Positions 18,201-26,566 of a DNA stretch of 64,000 nt are shown one piece after another. The position numbers and the translations under genes were made by a program. The first letter of the stretch is position 1; each line of letters starts with the position of its first letter. The notes below the pieces were generated by a model. The model did not search any database, had not been told where the DNA came from, and was given only the letters and a program-made list of their open reading frames with translations. The stretch is from contig CAYTFK010000005.1 in the NCBI GenBank assembly GCA_964436865.1, positions 4,804-68,803 of the forward strand, in the 5' to 3' direction. This DNA is from JAXGPP01 sp964436865 (GTDB taxonomy: Bacteria > Planctomycetota > Planctomycetia > Pirellulales > Thermoguttaceae).

Positions 18201-18279
18201 CCGTTGCGGCGCGATCACGGTGCGCAACGGCAACTGCTACCTCTGCTACAACTGCGGCAACAGCATGGGCTGTTCGTAA
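15220..18279 (+). CDS. nrdJ: Adenosylcobalamin-dependent (class II) ribonucleotide reductase
   Basis: 1019 aa. Makes deoxyribonucleotides using a thiyl radical produced from adenosylcobalamin, so it works with or without oxygen. ATG 15220 follows AAGGAG (15208-15213) by six bases. Motifs include FNSPVWFNVGLHHQYG, the active-site NPCSEYMF (Asn399, Cys401, Glu403), and the phosphate-binding APTGTISF. After about residue 900 comes a low-complexity Pro/Ala/Asn-Gly linker and then a C-terminal Cys-rich tail (CDRCG ... CYLCYNCGNSMGC) that should bind zinc and deliver reductant. The length fits the long B12-dependent form. A promoter and a candidate NrdR-box pair lie upstream. No class I or III genes are seen in the window. 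Confidence 0.95.
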   Translation: MEYPDARKTTATVADKPVVAARRSEEGAVHGLRIESVFCPADVASPFDTVAWELRRATIKAEGGEAVFEQSECEIPVTWSQLATNVVVSKYFYGELGTSERETSVRQLVHRVARTIADWGVEDGYFASSDDGERFYRELAWLCLHQHASFNSPVWFNVGLHHQYGVRGAACNWHWNAATGEVDQPENPYEHPQGSACFIQSVDDTMEDIMELARSEAMLFKFGSGTGTDLSTLRSYREKLSGGGKPSGPLSFMRVYDQIAGVVRSGGKTRRAAKMQSLKIWHPDVLEFIECKRKEEEKARILLAKGYNYDDAYASVLFQNANLSVRVTDDFMKAVEEDKPWSTHWVTDAKREGPSYQARELMQKMAESAWACGDPGVQYDTTINRWHTCPNSGRINASNPCSEYMFLDDSACNLASINLMKFRRADGGFDSARFIAACRTVFIAQEILVDRCSYPTKRIAANSHRFRPIGLGYSNLGSLIMAAGLPYDSDQARGLCGAITALVHGAANRTSAELAAVVGPFDGFAENRDPMLHVMEMHWQKAEELECCPDELKSAARKLWDEVLTSGRRHGFRNAQATVLAPTGTISFMMDCDTTGIEPDIALVKYKQLAGGGMLKIVNQTVPTALATLGYSPEEVESIVAYIEKEDTIEGAPDLKPEHLPVFDCAFQAANGTRSIPWRAHVKMMAAAQPFISGAISKTVNMPKDSTVEDVANAYREGWRLGLKALAVYRDGSKGVQVLSTKSGTEKAEKAPAVAAPRRERLPDTRQSVTHKFSIAGHEGYITVGLYPDGRPGEVFITMAKEGSTIGGLMDCFGTAVSMSLQYGVPLDVYVNKFAHTRFEPMGHTKNPDIRLAKSIVDYIFRWLGVTFLPGYREANKALPAGPGDLVKTDYDPGDTEPEPRPVAKKAGGPNAGQGTSNPAKPSSETSHVAVQGPHHSPANGATNGAANGKAATRHPPTATGGARNRLAGESETVSFSNANEQFATFQEDAPSCDRCGAITVRNGNCYLCYNCGNSMGCS

Positions 18280-18425
18280 TTCACGCCAAATCGGCCTGGG
18301 GCGCGGGTTCGGCGCGCCCCAGGCTCGCATATGACTTGGCTGCCGCCGACCAAGCGCTCGCGTTGCCAGCGGATCTTGGTATAGACTTGGGTAGTCTCAT
18401 CCAGCGAAGCGCATTCGAAGCCACC

Positions 18426-19529
18426 ATGGAAACGCCCATCGATGCCTGGCACATGCAGCGGGCCCTCGAATTGGCCGCCCTGGGCGAAGGGTGCGTGGAG
18501 CCCAACCCCATGGTGGGCTGCGTGATCGCCGCCGGCGCGGAGATCATCGGCGAGGGCTGGCATCGCCGCTTCGGTGGTCCACACGCCGAGATCGAGGCTC
18601 TGCGGATCGCGGGCTCTCGCGCCCGTGGCGCCACGATGTACGTGACGCTCGAACCGTGCTGCCACTATGGGAAGACGCCACCGTGCAGCCGCGCGGTCGT
18701 CGAAGCGGGGCTGGGCCGCGTGGTGATCGCCCAGCGCGATCCGTTTCCTCGCGTCGCCGGCGGCGGGATCGCCGAACTCGAAGCGGCCGGGGTGCCTGTC
18801 ACCGTCGGCCTGCTGGAAGCGGAGGCCCGTCGGCTCAATGCACCGTATCTGAAGCTCATCGGAACGGGCCGACCGTGGGTGATCGCCAAGTGGGCGATGA
18901 CGCTTGACGGGAAGATTGCCACGCGGACCGGGTCGAGCCAGTGGATTTCTTCGGAACCGTCGCGGACGATCGTACACGCGCTCCGTGGACGGGTCGACGC
19001 GATCCTCGTCGGCCGAGGGACGGTCGAAGCCGACGATCCGATGCTCACCGCTCGGCCAGCGGGACCGCGGACCGCGGTGCGCGTCGTGGTCGACTCCTCG
19101 GCGGCGATTTCGTCCGGCTGCCGTCTCGTCGCGACGGCCCGCGAGGTGCCGGTGCTCGTGGCCGTCGGACCGGAGGCCGATCCCGCCCGGTGCCGCCGTC
19201 TGGAGCGGTCGGGTTGCGAGGTGCTGGCCTGCCGGAGTGGCGACCATGCCGCCCGCCTGGAAGAACTGCTTGACGAGCTTGGGCGGCGTCGCTTGACGAA
19301 CATGCTGGTGGAAGGTGGTGCGCGGCTTCTGGGCTCGCTGCTGGCCGGGCGCGCGATTGACGAGGTCCACGCGTTCATCGCACCCAAGCTGGTCGGAGGT
19401 CAGGACGCGCCCGGGCCGATCGCCGGGCAGGGGGTGGCCGAGATCGCCCAGGCCCTCGAGCTTGAAGCACCCGAGTGGCGTCAAAGCGGACCCGACCTCT
19501 ATCTCCGCGCGCACGTGGCCCGAAAGTAG
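18426..19529 (+). CDS. ribD: Bifunctional riboflavin deaminase/reductase RibD
   Basis: 367 aa; carries out two consecutive steps of riboflavin synthesis, deamination of the pyrimidinone and reduction of its ribosyl side chain. The deaminase domain has the zinc ligands HAE (53-55) and EPCCHYGKTPPC (Cys78, Cys87). The NADPH-dependent reductase domain (about 145-365) has KWAMTLDGKIATRTG and NMLVEGGARLLGSLL. ATG 18426 gives a typical RibD N-terminus; the frame upstream lies in the nrdJ-ribD spacer. Convergent with panB. No other rib genes are nearby, which is common in planctomycetes. Confidence 0.95.
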   Translation: METPIDAWHMQRALELAALGEGCVEPNPMVGCVIAAGAEIIGEGWHRRFGGPHAEIEALRIAGSRARGATMYVTLEPCCHYGKTPPCSRAVVEAGLGRVVIAQRDPFPRVAGGGIAELEAAGVPVTVGLLEAEARRLNAPYLKLIGTGRPWVIAKWAMTLDGKIATRTGSSQWISSEPSRTIVHALRGRVDAILVGRGTVEADDPMLTARPAGPRTAVRVVVDSSAAISSGCRLVATAREVPVLVAVGPEADPARCRRLERSGCEVLACRSGDHAARLEELLDELGRRRLTNMLVEGGARLLGSLLAGRAIDEVHAFIAPKLVGGQDAPGPIAGQGVAEIAQALELEAPEWRQSGPDLYLRAHVARK

Positions 19530-19606
19530 GCCCTCCACTCCGTCGGCAGGTGCACGCGTCGCGTCGGGCGGCGTCGGGTGCCCGTAAGGACTGCGGGCCT
19601 ACTCCG

Positions 19607-20407
19607 CTATTTGAACGCCTGATCGTCGGTAGGAAACCGCCCCTCGCGGACTTCGTCCCGGTACCGAGCCACCGCCTCCGACACCTGGCTGCCTAAGTCG
19701 GCATAACACTTGACGTGCCGCGGTAGATGGCCCTGGGTGAGGCCAAGGAGGTCGTGGAGAACAAGCACCTGGCCGTCACAGCCGCGCCCCGCACCGATTC
19801 CGATGGTCGGAATCCGGACCGCAGCGGTAATCTCGACGGCGATCGGGGCGGGGATGCACTCGAGCACCACGGCAAAAGCCCCGGCCCGCTCGAGGGCCAG
19901 CGCGTCGGCCAGCAGTCGTTCCCGGTCGCGTTGGACGGTGTAGCCGCCCATGGCGTGCACACTCTGCGGCCGCAACCCGCAATGTCCCATCACCGGCACA
20001 CCGCCGGCGACCAGGGCGGCAACGACCTCCGACTGCTCAACACCTCCCTCCAGCTTCACCGCCTGACAACGGGTTTCCTTGAGCACTCGGGCTGCCGCCT
20101 CGACGGCCCGGGTGACGCCGAGAAGTTGGTAAGGAAAGGGAAGGTCGACGATCACCAGCGCGTGTTCAACCGCCCGGCCAACCATCTCGGCGTGATAGAT
20201 CATCTGATCGAGCGTCACGGGGAGCGTATTGGCGTGGCCCTGGACCACCATCCCGAGGCTGTCGCCCACCAGGATGCCGTCCACGCCGGCGGCGTCGACC
20301 ATCCGGGCGAAGGCGAAGTCGTAGGCCGTCACCATGGCGATCTTACGCCCTTCCCCTTTCAGGGCCGCAAACCTGGGAACCGTCACCGCACCTTCATCAG
20401 CCGCCAT
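19607..20407 (-). CDS. panB: 3-methyl-2-oxobutanoate hydroxymethyltransferase
   Basis: 266 aa, the usual PanB length. Adds a hydroxymethyl group from methylene-tetrahydrofolate to 2-oxoisovalerate, the first step towards pantothenate and CoA. Motifs are MVTAYDFAFARMVDAAGVD, the Mg-binding LVGDSLGMVVQG, VKLEGG, PVMGHCGLRPQSVH and IGIGAGRGCDGQVLVLHDLL. Cytoplasmic decamer in characterised members. It stands alone; panC/panD are not in the window. Confidence 0.95.
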   Translation of the reverse strand: MAADEGAVTVPRFAALKGEGRKIAMVTAYDFAFARMVDAAGVDGILVGDSLGMVVQGHANTLPVTLDQMIYHAEMVGRAVEHALVIVDLPFPYQLLGVTRAVEAAARVLKETRCQAVKLEGGVEQSEVVAALVAGGVPVMGHCGLRPQSVHAMGGYTVQRDRERLLADALALERAGAFAVVLECIPAPIAVEITAAVRIPTIGIGAGRGCDGQVLVLHDLLGLTQGHLPRHVKCYADLGSQVSEAVARYRDEVREGRFPTDDQAFK

Positions 20408-20621
20408 GTCTACTCATCTCGTGAATCCTGGAACCGAATCGCTAACAGCCATTCTAGATTAGCCGGGGGGCCGCATCCAAGCTGCCTCCGGCGGGACACG
20501 CCCAAAGCAATAGAGCCGTTCCATTACTGCATTACGAGGCGGCAGGTCTGGCTGGCTGCTGTCCAACCTCCGGCCGCTCGACTATGCTTACTCGGGGGCG
20601 GACACACGACGAGGTGCTGCC

Positions 20622-21506
20622 ATGGTCAGGTTGCTTATGCGGGTCGGCTTGGCGGGTCCGTTGGGCCTGCTGCTCCTATCGACACCAATTTCTGCCTGGG
20701 CTCAATACGGCGGGCGATCCGGCGGGAGAGTGCCCGAAGGGCCGCGCGTCGATGTAGCCGGCACGATCGAGGGGCTTGTGCAGGGGGGCGGGATCGTGGT
20801 CATGGGAACCAATCGGCTGGTGTGGCGGCTGCAGATCACTCCCGAGACGAATGTTCATGTCAACGGCAAGGCGGCGAAGGCGTTCCTCCGACCGGGGCAG
20901 TTCGTGTCATTTCGTGCGACGGTTGATCGCCGTCGGGGCACAGTCGAGGAAAAAGTGGCGAGAATGACCATTTTTACGCCGACTCAACAGACGGAACTGG
21001 GATTGGCACTCGACCCAGTAGAGGGAGCGGGCGGCCAGGAGGCCGGTGCTCAACCGCTCGTGAACCTCATGATCCGTGGCCGGGTGACGGGCATCAAGGA
21101 CGGTCATTTGGTGGTTAACGTGCCTAACCGATTCTTCAAACCCGTCATGGAGGTGCCGGTGGCCGAGGATCTCGACTTGAACATCGACCTGGCGGGAGCG
21201 AATTTTGTCAGCCTGGCCAGTCAGGGCGATGGAATTCAGGCTAGCGGTCAACTCGTAGGACCGCAAGCGATGCGCGTCCAGAATGCCACGGTGACGCTCA
21301 CCAATGTACTGGGGACGGCGACCGAGGCGGCCGAGAAAACCAAGCCCAGCCGGCAGAAGAAGCCGCCGCGTCGAGCCACGAAGGACGCGGCTGAAGACCA
21401 AGATTCCGAAGCGGCTGACGCGGCCGCGGATCCGCCGGACGACGCGAAGCCAGCCAAGAAGGGCAAGCCGGCGAAGCACCCTGAAGGCGGTGCCGACGCG
21501 ACCTGA
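20622..21506 (+). CDS. Secreted protein of unknown function with charged C-terminal tail
   Basis: 294 aa, family not recognised. Residues 1-27 form a signal peptide (hydrophobic core ending near AWAQ). Two similar beta-rich segments follow: VDVAGTIEGLVQGGGIVVMG with WRLQITPETNVHVNG (about 43-125), and IRGRVTGIKDGHLVVNVPNR with EDLDLNIDLAG (about 150-230). This suggests a duplicated OB-like or DUF5666-type domain. The last 65 residues are Lys/Ala/Asp/Pro-rich and probably disordered. Expected in the periplasm or at the surface. Monocistronic, upstream of gap. Confidence 0.6.
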   Translation: MVRLLMRVGLAGPLGLLLLSTPISAWAQYGGRSGGRVPEGPRVDVAGTIEGLVQGGGIVVMGTNRLVWRLQITPETNVHVNGKAAKAFLRPGQFVSFRATVDRRRGTVEEKVARMTIFTPTQQTELGLALDPVEGAGGQEAGAQPLVNLMIRGRVTGIKDGHLVVNVPNRFFKPVMEVPVAEDLDLNIDLAGANFVSLASQGDGIQASGQLVGPQAMRVQNATVTLTNVLGTATEAAEKTKPSRQKKPPRRATKDAAEDQDSEAADAAADPPDDAKPAKKGKPAKHPEGGADAT

Positions 21507-21599
21507 GCAGGGCTCTCCCACAATCGGGACGCGACCGCCACGGGTGTGACGGCGGACCGGGGTACCGCCGGAGCAGCCACTGTCTGGGGGTACTGGTGG

Positions 21600-21628
21600 T
21601 TGCTGGTCGGTCTGCTCACCGTTATAAT
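21600..21628 (+). promoter_or_regulatory. Promoter of gap
   Basis: TTGCTG (21600-21605), a 17-nt spacer and a perfect TATAAT (21623-21628). The expected start near 21635 leaves about 85 nt of leader before GTG 21721. Confidence 0.6.
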
Positions 21629-21720
21629 TCTCGATTCTTTACAGCCGGCAAAGGTCGCACAGTCGGCCGGGACATATTCGAGAGCCCCTGAAGGGCGCAC
21701 TTTTTGACAGGAGACGCGCT

Positions 21721-22740
21721 GTGGCAATTCGTGTTGGTATCAACGGTTTCGGTCGTATCGGTCGGCTCGTGTTCCGCCGCATGATGGAAAAGCCGGGCGT
21801 GTTCGAGGTCGTGGGCATCAATGACCTGACCGACAACAAGACGCTGGCCACGCTGCTGAAGTACGACAGCATCCACGGCCGCTTTCCGGGCGAAGTCGGT
21901 TACGACGAAGACAACCTCGTTGTCGGCGGCAAGAAGATCCGCGCCACCGCCATCAAGGATCCGGCACAGTTGCCCTGGGGCGAGCTTAAGGCCGATTTCG
22001 TGCTCGAGAGCACGGGCGTTTTCCGCGCCCGCGCGACGGCCGAGAAGGCGGGCTATGACAGCCACATCAAGGCCGGCGCCAAGAAGGTTGTGATCAGCGC
22101 CCCGTCGAAGGGTGAAGACCTTACCTGCGTGATCGGCGTCAACGACGACAAGCTCACCGCCGAGCACAAGTGCGTTTCCAACGCGAGCTGCACCACGAAC
22201 TGCCTCGCCCCGGTGGCCAAGGTGCTCAACGACAAGTTCGGCATCGTCAAAGGCCTGATGACCACCGTCCACTCCTACACCAACGACCAGGTCGTGCAGG
22301 ATTTCCCGCACAAGGACCTGTACCGGGCACGCGCTGCGGCGCTCAACATCATCCCCACCACGACCGGCGCCGCCGAGGCCGTCGGACTGGTGATTCCCGA
22401 GGTCAAGGGAAAGCTGACTGGCATTTCGCTCCGCGTGCCAACGCCGACCGGCAGCGTCGTCGACCTCACCGTGCAGACCGACAAGTCGGTGACCGTCGAC
22501 GCGGTGAACGCCGCGATCCGTGAGGCCGCCGAGGGCCGCATGAAGGGCATTCTCAAGTACACCGAGGACCCGATCGTCTCCAGCGACATCATCCACGACG
22601 AGCACAGCTCGATCTTCGTCGGCCCGTGGACCAAGGTGCTGGGCGACAACTTCCTAAAGATCCTGTCATGGTACGACAACGAATGGGGCTATAGCTGCCG
22701 CAGCGCCGAGCTGGTCGAGAAGATGGCCAAGCTGATGTGA
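21721..22740 (+). CDS. gap: Type I glyceraldehyde-3-phosphate dehydrogenase
   Basis: 339 aa; oxidises glyceraldehyde-3-phosphate to 1,3-bisphosphoglycerate in glycolysis, and the reverse in gluconeogenesis. The NAD-binding start AIRVGINGFGRIGRL, the active site SNASCTTNCLAP with catalytic Cys157, the phosphate-site TTTGAAEAVGLVIPE and the C-terminal SWYDNEWGYSCR are all intact. GTG 21721 is preceded by AGGAG (21709-21713) with a 7-nt spacer. It has its own promoter and a strong terminator, so it is monocistronic. Confidence 0.97.
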   Translation: MAIRVGINGFGRIGRLVFRRMMEKPGVFEVVGINDLTDNKTLATLLKYDSIHGRFPGEVGYDEDNLVVGGKKIRATAIKDPAQLPWGELKADFVLESTGVFRARATAEKAGYDSHIKAGAKKVVISAPSKGEDLTCVIGVNDDKLTAEHKCVSNASCTTNCLAPVAKVLNDKFGIVKGLMTTVHSYTNDQVVQDFPHKDLYRARAAALNIIPTTTGAAEAVGLVIPEVKGKLTGISLRVPTPTGSVVDLTVQTDKSVTVDAVNAAIREAAEGRMKGILKYTEDPIVSSDIIHDEHSSIFVGPWTKVLGDNFLKILSWYDNEWGYSCRSAELVEKMAKLM

Positions 22741-22780
22741 GCCCGGCCGGAGAATGTCGGCTGGACGAGTGACAATCTCG

Positions 22781-22823
22781 GAAGCACGAAGCCTCCGTCA
22801 CTGGGGCTTCGTGCTTCTGTTTT
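22781..22823 (+). terminator. Intrinsic terminator of gap
   Basis: A perfect 13-bp stem, GAAGCACGAAGCC (22781-22793) with its complement (22805-22817), then TGTTTT. Confidence 0.85.
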
Positions 22824-22862
22824 ATGGACTTCCTTCGCCATTCGGCCTTCATTATCCGGCGG

Positions 22863-23351
22863 TCACTCCCCGAGCATCTTTGCGGTAACAAGCCACCGCA
22901 GGATGCCCGCGCCGCGACGAGGCAGATCCTCAAAGTCAATCGCCGCGCTGGCGCCCTTGGAGAAATCAATCAGTCCGCCGCCGATCAGTGCGGCAGTCAG
23001 ATCGCTTACATCGGGCGCGTGGCCCACCCAGGCCACTTCGCTGTAGCTCGCCGATTGGCCCGCCATCCAGGCCAGCAGTCCATCGAGATCACTGCCGGGG
23101 GCAAGCTCTTCGCGATTCACCAGAAGAGACTCGCGGGTGAGTCCGTCCCGCAGCAACTCGGCGGTCTGGCGGCACCGCACAAGCGGACTGGTGACGATCA
23201 ACTGCGGGGCGAAGCCGCGGCGATCAAGGGCTTTGGCCACACGGCTGAAACGCTTCCGGCCCTCGGCGGTCAGCGGGCGCTGGCGGTCGTCGGGCCAGCG
23301 GTCTTCATCTTGCTCCTCGGCCCAGGCGTGGCGGACGATGTACAGCTTCAT
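22863..23351 (-). CDS. sixA: SixA-like phosphohistidine phosphatase
   Basis: 162 aa, histidine phosphatase superfamily. The frame extends upstream to 23438, but ATG 23351 gives the family start MKLYIVRHAWAEE, whose RHA holds the catalytic His9, with CGGAG about 10 nt upstream. PLTAEGRKR, the second Arg in TSPLVRCRQTAELL, and the second catalytic His in VGHAPD are present. SixA removes phosphate from histidine phosphotransfer domains or, as shown in E. coli, acts on the nitrogen phosphotransferase system. Cytoplasmic. Faces gap across the shared terminator region. Confidence 0.88.
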   Translation of the reverse strand: MKLYIVRHAWAEEQDEDRWPDDRQRPLTAEGRKRFSRVAKALDRRGFAPQLIVTSPLVRCRQTAELLRDGLTRESLLVNREELAPGSDLDGLLAWMAGQSASYSEVAWVGHAPDVSDLTAALIGGGLIDFSKGASAAIDFEDLPRRGAGILRWLVTAKMLGE

Positions 23352-23443
23352 GTTAGGGCTCCGGGTGGATGTGGTTCGACGGTTCATTCTTCCGCCGATG
23401 GCCCATCCGGACAATCGGCAACGGGGGCGTTGCACCACACTGC

Positions 23444-23472
23444 GTGACTCTGGCCGGGCGGCTGGGTATACT
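23444..23472 (+). promoter_or_regulatory. Candidate promoter of the exported Gfo/Idh/MocA gene at 23526
   Basis: GTGACT (23444-23449), a 17-nt spacer and TATACT (23467-23472), about 50 nt before the coding start. Confidence 0.45.
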
Positions 23473-23525
23473 CGGACAGAGTCTTACTGACCGATGCTGA
23501 CCGAAGCCTCGCTGGGAGTCTTGCC

Positions 23526-24869
23526 ATGGATCGTCGCACGTTTCTGAAGACCGGTACTGCCGGATTGGCCCTCTCCGCCGCGCTTCCCTTCGGGCCGCTG
23601 TTTGCCGCTGAGAAACCGAAACGGGTGGGCCTGATCGGCACCGGCTGGTACGGCAAGTGCGACCTCCTGCGTCTGATCCAGGTTTCGCCGGTCGAAGTCG
23701 TTTCGCTGTGCGACGTCGACAGGCAGATGCTCGCCGAGGCGGCCGAGATCGTTGCCGGTCGACAGGCCTCGAAAAAGACTCCGCGGACCTATGGCGACTA
23801 CCGCAAGATGCTTGCTGAGAAGGATCTCGACATCGTGCTTATCGCCACGCCCGACCATTGGCACGCGCTGCCGATGATCGCCGCCGTCGAGGCCGGCGCC
23901 GACGTTTATGTCCAGAAGCCGATCAGCGTGGACGTGGCTGAAGGGCAGGCGATGCTCGCGGCCGCGCGGAAGCACAATCGGGTCGTGCAGGTGGGCACGC
24001 AGCGCCGCAGCACTCCGCACCTCATCGAGGCCCGCGATACGATCCTCCGTGAAGGCAAGCTGGGGGACATCGGGCTGGTGGAGATTTACTGCTACTACCA
24101 TATGCGGGCCCGCGGCAACCCGCCCGACACGGCCCCGCCAGACTACCTTGACTACGAGATGTGGACCGGACCAGCGCCGATGCGTCCCTACAACGAATTG
24201 ATCCATCCGCGGCGCTGGCGAGCGTTCATGGAGTACGGCAACGGCATCATCGGCGACATGTGCATCCACATGCTCGACATGGTCCGCTGGATGCTCGACC
24301 TGGGTTGGCCGAAGCGAATCGACTCCACCGGCGGCATCCTCGTCGACAAGGAGAGCAAGGCCAACATTTCCGACACGCAGGTGGCGACATTTGAGTTCGA
24401 CGACTTGCCTGTGGTCTGGCAGCATCGGACTTATGGCAGCTCGCCCGATCCGCAGTACCCCTGGGGCGCCACTTTCTACGGCACCAAGGGAACGCTCAAG
24501 GCAAGCGTGATGGGCTACGACTTCATACCCCAGGGCCAGGGTCAAGCGGTGCACCGTGAAGTCACCTACGAGTTTGAGCAATACCCGGAAGACAAGACCG
24601 AGAAGGACCTGGAACGGCACGTGGCGCCGGCGATCCGCGGCCACATGAAGGATCTGCTGGAGTGCATCGCCACGCGCGGCAAGCCGGTGGCCGACATTGA
24701 GCAGGGTTACATCTCCACGGCAAGCTGCGTGATGGCCAACATGGCGATGGAGCTCGGTCGAACGCTTGCCTGGGATCCGGTCAAGAACGAGGTAATCGGC
24801 GACGACGAGGCGAACCGTCTCTTGCGCCGGCCCTACCGTGAGCCGTGGAAGCACCCGGCGGAGGCGTGA
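23526..24869 (+). CDS. TAT-exported Gfo/Idh/MocA family oxidoreductase
   Basis: 447 aa. The twin-arginine leader MDRRTFLKTGTAGLALSAAL implies folding with its nicotinamide cofactor before export, as in other planctomycete members. The Rossmann start is RVGLIGTGWYGKCDLLRL. The EKP motif is QKP here (VYVQKPISVD), and DHWHALP holds a conserved His. The C-terminal domain contains NGIIGDMCIHMLDMVRWMLDL and ends with the usual planctomycete tail RRPYREPWKHP. Probable periplasmic sugar or glycoside oxidoreductase; substrate unknown. A second, more distant paralogue lies at 28687. Confidence 0.9.
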   Translation: MDRRTFLKTGTAGLALSAALPFGPLFAAEKPKRVGLIGTGWYGKCDLLRLIQVSPVEVVSLCDVDRQMLAEAAEIVAGRQASKKTPRTYGDYRKMLAEKDLDIVLIATPDHWHALPMIAAVEAGADVYVQKPISVDVAEGQAMLAAARKHNRVVQVGTQRRSTPHLIEARDTILREGKLGDIGLVEIYCYYHMRARGNPPDTAPPDYLDYEMWTGPAPMRPYNELIHPRRWRAFMEYGNGIIGDMCIHMLDMVRWMLDLGWPKRIDSTGGILVDKESKANISDTQVATFEFDDLPVVWQHRTYGSSPDPQYPWGATFYGTKGTLKASVMGYDFIPQGQGQAVHREVTYEFEQYPEDKTEKDLERHVAPAIRGHMKDLLECIATRGKPVADIEQGYISTASCVMANMAMELGRTLAWDPVKNEVIGDDEANRLLRRPYREPWKHPAEA

Positions 24870-24913
24870 TTTGGACCTGCCTGACGGCGACCGCCGCTAC
24901 CGCATACGGACAG

Positions 24914-25867
24914 TCATCGCTGCGCGATGTGCCCTGACTGGCCGCCTTCGTAGACGCTGAATTCGGCCCAAACGGGCAGATGCTCGGTGACGGCGATCGC
25001 CTCGCGGATCGAGAGGTTCAATTCGCGCATCAGGTCGAGCACGCCCGAGCGGCCGGTGAACTCGGCCGTCGCGCGGCGGTCGAAGAGCAGGTTGTCGACC
25101 AGCCGCGTGCCCCGCGTAGTGCTCACCGTGCCGGAAAGCGTCCAGGTCATACCGGGTATCCGGGCGATCGGCCCCATTCGCCGGTCGTCGGCCCCAAGGC
25201 ATCCCAGCAGAACCACATCGTCTTCTCCGCGCGGGTCGTCGCGGACGGCGCGAAACACGTCATCCAGCAGGTCCAACTCCTCTTCGAGCCGGTTGGGATC
25301 GACGTGCACGTTGACCACGGTGAACGTAAAAGCCTCACTGGCTGGGGCGCCGCGAGCGCGAAAGGATGAGACCAGCGGCGCTTGCCGGAAACGGCGACGG
25401 GGATCGGCCACCGTGCACACGGTGCGGCGATCGATCTCCAGCGCTGCGCGGTCGAAGATCAGAGCCATGTATTGGGTCGTCGGCTCGCGGCCGACGTGCG
25501 GCGGGGCAGCGAAATCGTACTCCCGACCCGTGGCGTTGACGAGTTCGACGAGTTGCACGAGTACGCTCTGGTCGCGGGCGCGGAGATCCTGCAGGGCCAC
25601 AAGGTCGAAACGCTTCACCAGTTCCACCAACCGCAGCGACACCGCGCGCTGGTTGAGCTTCACCTGATCAAGTGGGCCGGGGTTGAAGGTCGCGATGCGG
25701 ATGGTGCCTTGGCGACTCACCACGCTGCCGGTTGCCAGTTCGGGACCTGGGGCGCTCCGCGGCCGGACGGCGAGCGCGTGCAGGCCGTCGACCTGGTAAT
25801 GGCCGAGGAAGTACCAGCCGCCGCCTGCCAGGGCAATGAGGGGTACCAGGTATCGCAGCTTCAGCAT
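24914..25867 (-). CDS. Endonuclease/exonuclease/phosphatase-like protein with altered active site
   Basis: 317 aa. An N-terminal membrane anchor (about 4-22, VPLIALAGGGWYFLGHY) places the domain outside the cytoplasm. The fold markers of the family remain: IRIATFN with Asn62, NVHVDP with His188, a C-terminal HLPVWAEF with His296. However, key residues differ. The usual Gln-Glu is Gln93-Asp94, the Asp-x-Asn of the GDxN motif is Cys223-Leu-Gly225, and Ser-Asp-His is Thr294-Glu295-His296. It is therefore either inactive or catalytically changed. It lies 29 bp downstream of moaB on the same strand and may share its transcript. Role unknown. Confidence 0.8.
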   Translation of the reverse strand: MLKLRYLVPLIALAGGGWYFLGHYQVDGLHALAVRPRSAPGPELATGSVVSRQGTIRIATFNPGPLDQVKLNQRAVSLRLVELVKRFDLVALQDLRARDQSVLVQLVELVNATGREYDFAAPPHVGREPTTQYMALIFDRAALEIDRRTVCTVADPRRRFRQAPLVSSFRARGAPASEAFTFTVVNVHVDPNRLEEELDLLDDVFRAVRDDPRGEDDVVLLGCLGADDRRMGPIARIPGMTWTLSGTVSTTRGTRLVDNLLFDRRATAEFTGRSGVLDLMRELNLSIREAIAVTEHLPVWAEFSVYEGGQSGHIAQR

Positions 25868-25896
25868 CGTGGTCCTCCCGATCGAAGTGCGGCCGG

Positions 25897-26406
25897 TTAG
25901 CGGCGGGCTTCGCGTACGAGATGGCTCAGTTCGGGCAGAATCAGTCTCTCGGCCGCCAGGCGGACCGCGCCCGGCGAACCGGGCATCGTCAGCACGACGA
26001 TGCGCCCGATGAGCCCGCCGACCGCCCGGCTGAGCATCGCCGCCGCGCCGATTTCCTGGTAGCTGAGCATCCGAAAAAGCTCACCATAGCCGGGCAGCGG
26101 CTTCGTCAACAATCCGCTGATGGTCTCGTAGGTCTGATCGCGGCTCCCCAGTCCAGTTCCGCCGGTCAACAGGATGGCGTCGAACTGTCCCGCTTCGATG
26201 AGCCCGGCGATCAGTTTTCGCATCGCTTCCGGCTCGTCGGGAATGATCTCGCGGCGACCAGCTTCATGCCCAGCCGCTACGAGCAATTCGGCGAGCGTGC
26301 GGCCGCCGACATCCGTCTCGATCGTTCGGGTGTCGCTAACTGTTACGATTGCGCACCGGACGACCGGGGGGGCTTCGCGACGATGCGCATCGGGAACTTG
26401 GCTCAT
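25897..26406 (-). CDS. moaB: MoaB/Mog-type molybdopterin adenylyltransferase
   Basis: 169 aa; a MogA/MoaB fold protein that adenylylates molybdopterin before molybdenum insertion, or a related structural role. Motifs are VRCAIVTVSDTRTIETDVGG, LLTGGTGLGSRDQTYETI (the GGTG nucleotide loop and Asp) and VLTMPGSPGAVRLA. The name moaB is preferred because of its length and SRDQT in place of MogA TxRD, but the two are hard to separate by eye. Other molybdenum genes in the window are xdhC and the hydroxylase operon 20 kb away. Cytoplasmic. Confidence 0.88.
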   Translation of the reverse strand: MSQVPDAHRREAPPVVRCAIVTVSDTRTIETDVGGRTLAELLVAAGHEAGRREIIPDEPEAMRKLIAGLIEAGQFDAILLTGGTGLGSRDQTYETISGLLTKPLPGYGELFRMLSYQEIGAAAMLSRAVGGLIGRIVVLTMPGSPGAVRLAAERLILPELSHLVREARR

Positions 26407-26464
26407 TCTCCCTCTCTTGGACTGCCTGCAGGGCCGGGGATCGCACCTTTCGGGGGGATTTCAA

Positions 26465-26494
26465 TTGATCCTAGGCGATCGCCGCCCGTATACT
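26465..26494 (+). promoter_or_regulatory. Candidate promoter of the HEAT-repeat protein gene
   Basis: TTGATC (26465-26470), an 18-nt spacer and TATACT (26489-26494), 72 nt before ATG 26567, in the divergent space with moaB. Confidence 0.5.
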
Positions 26495-26566
26495 AAAGAA
26501 GATCGGCGATTTTCAGTCGTGGAAGCGAACTCTTATCTGGCCGGTTGCAGCGCGACTGCGAAGCAC

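Noticed and set aside
23484..24854. 456-codon minus-strand open frame
   Set aside because: Exact antisense shadow of the oxidoreductase gene at 23526.
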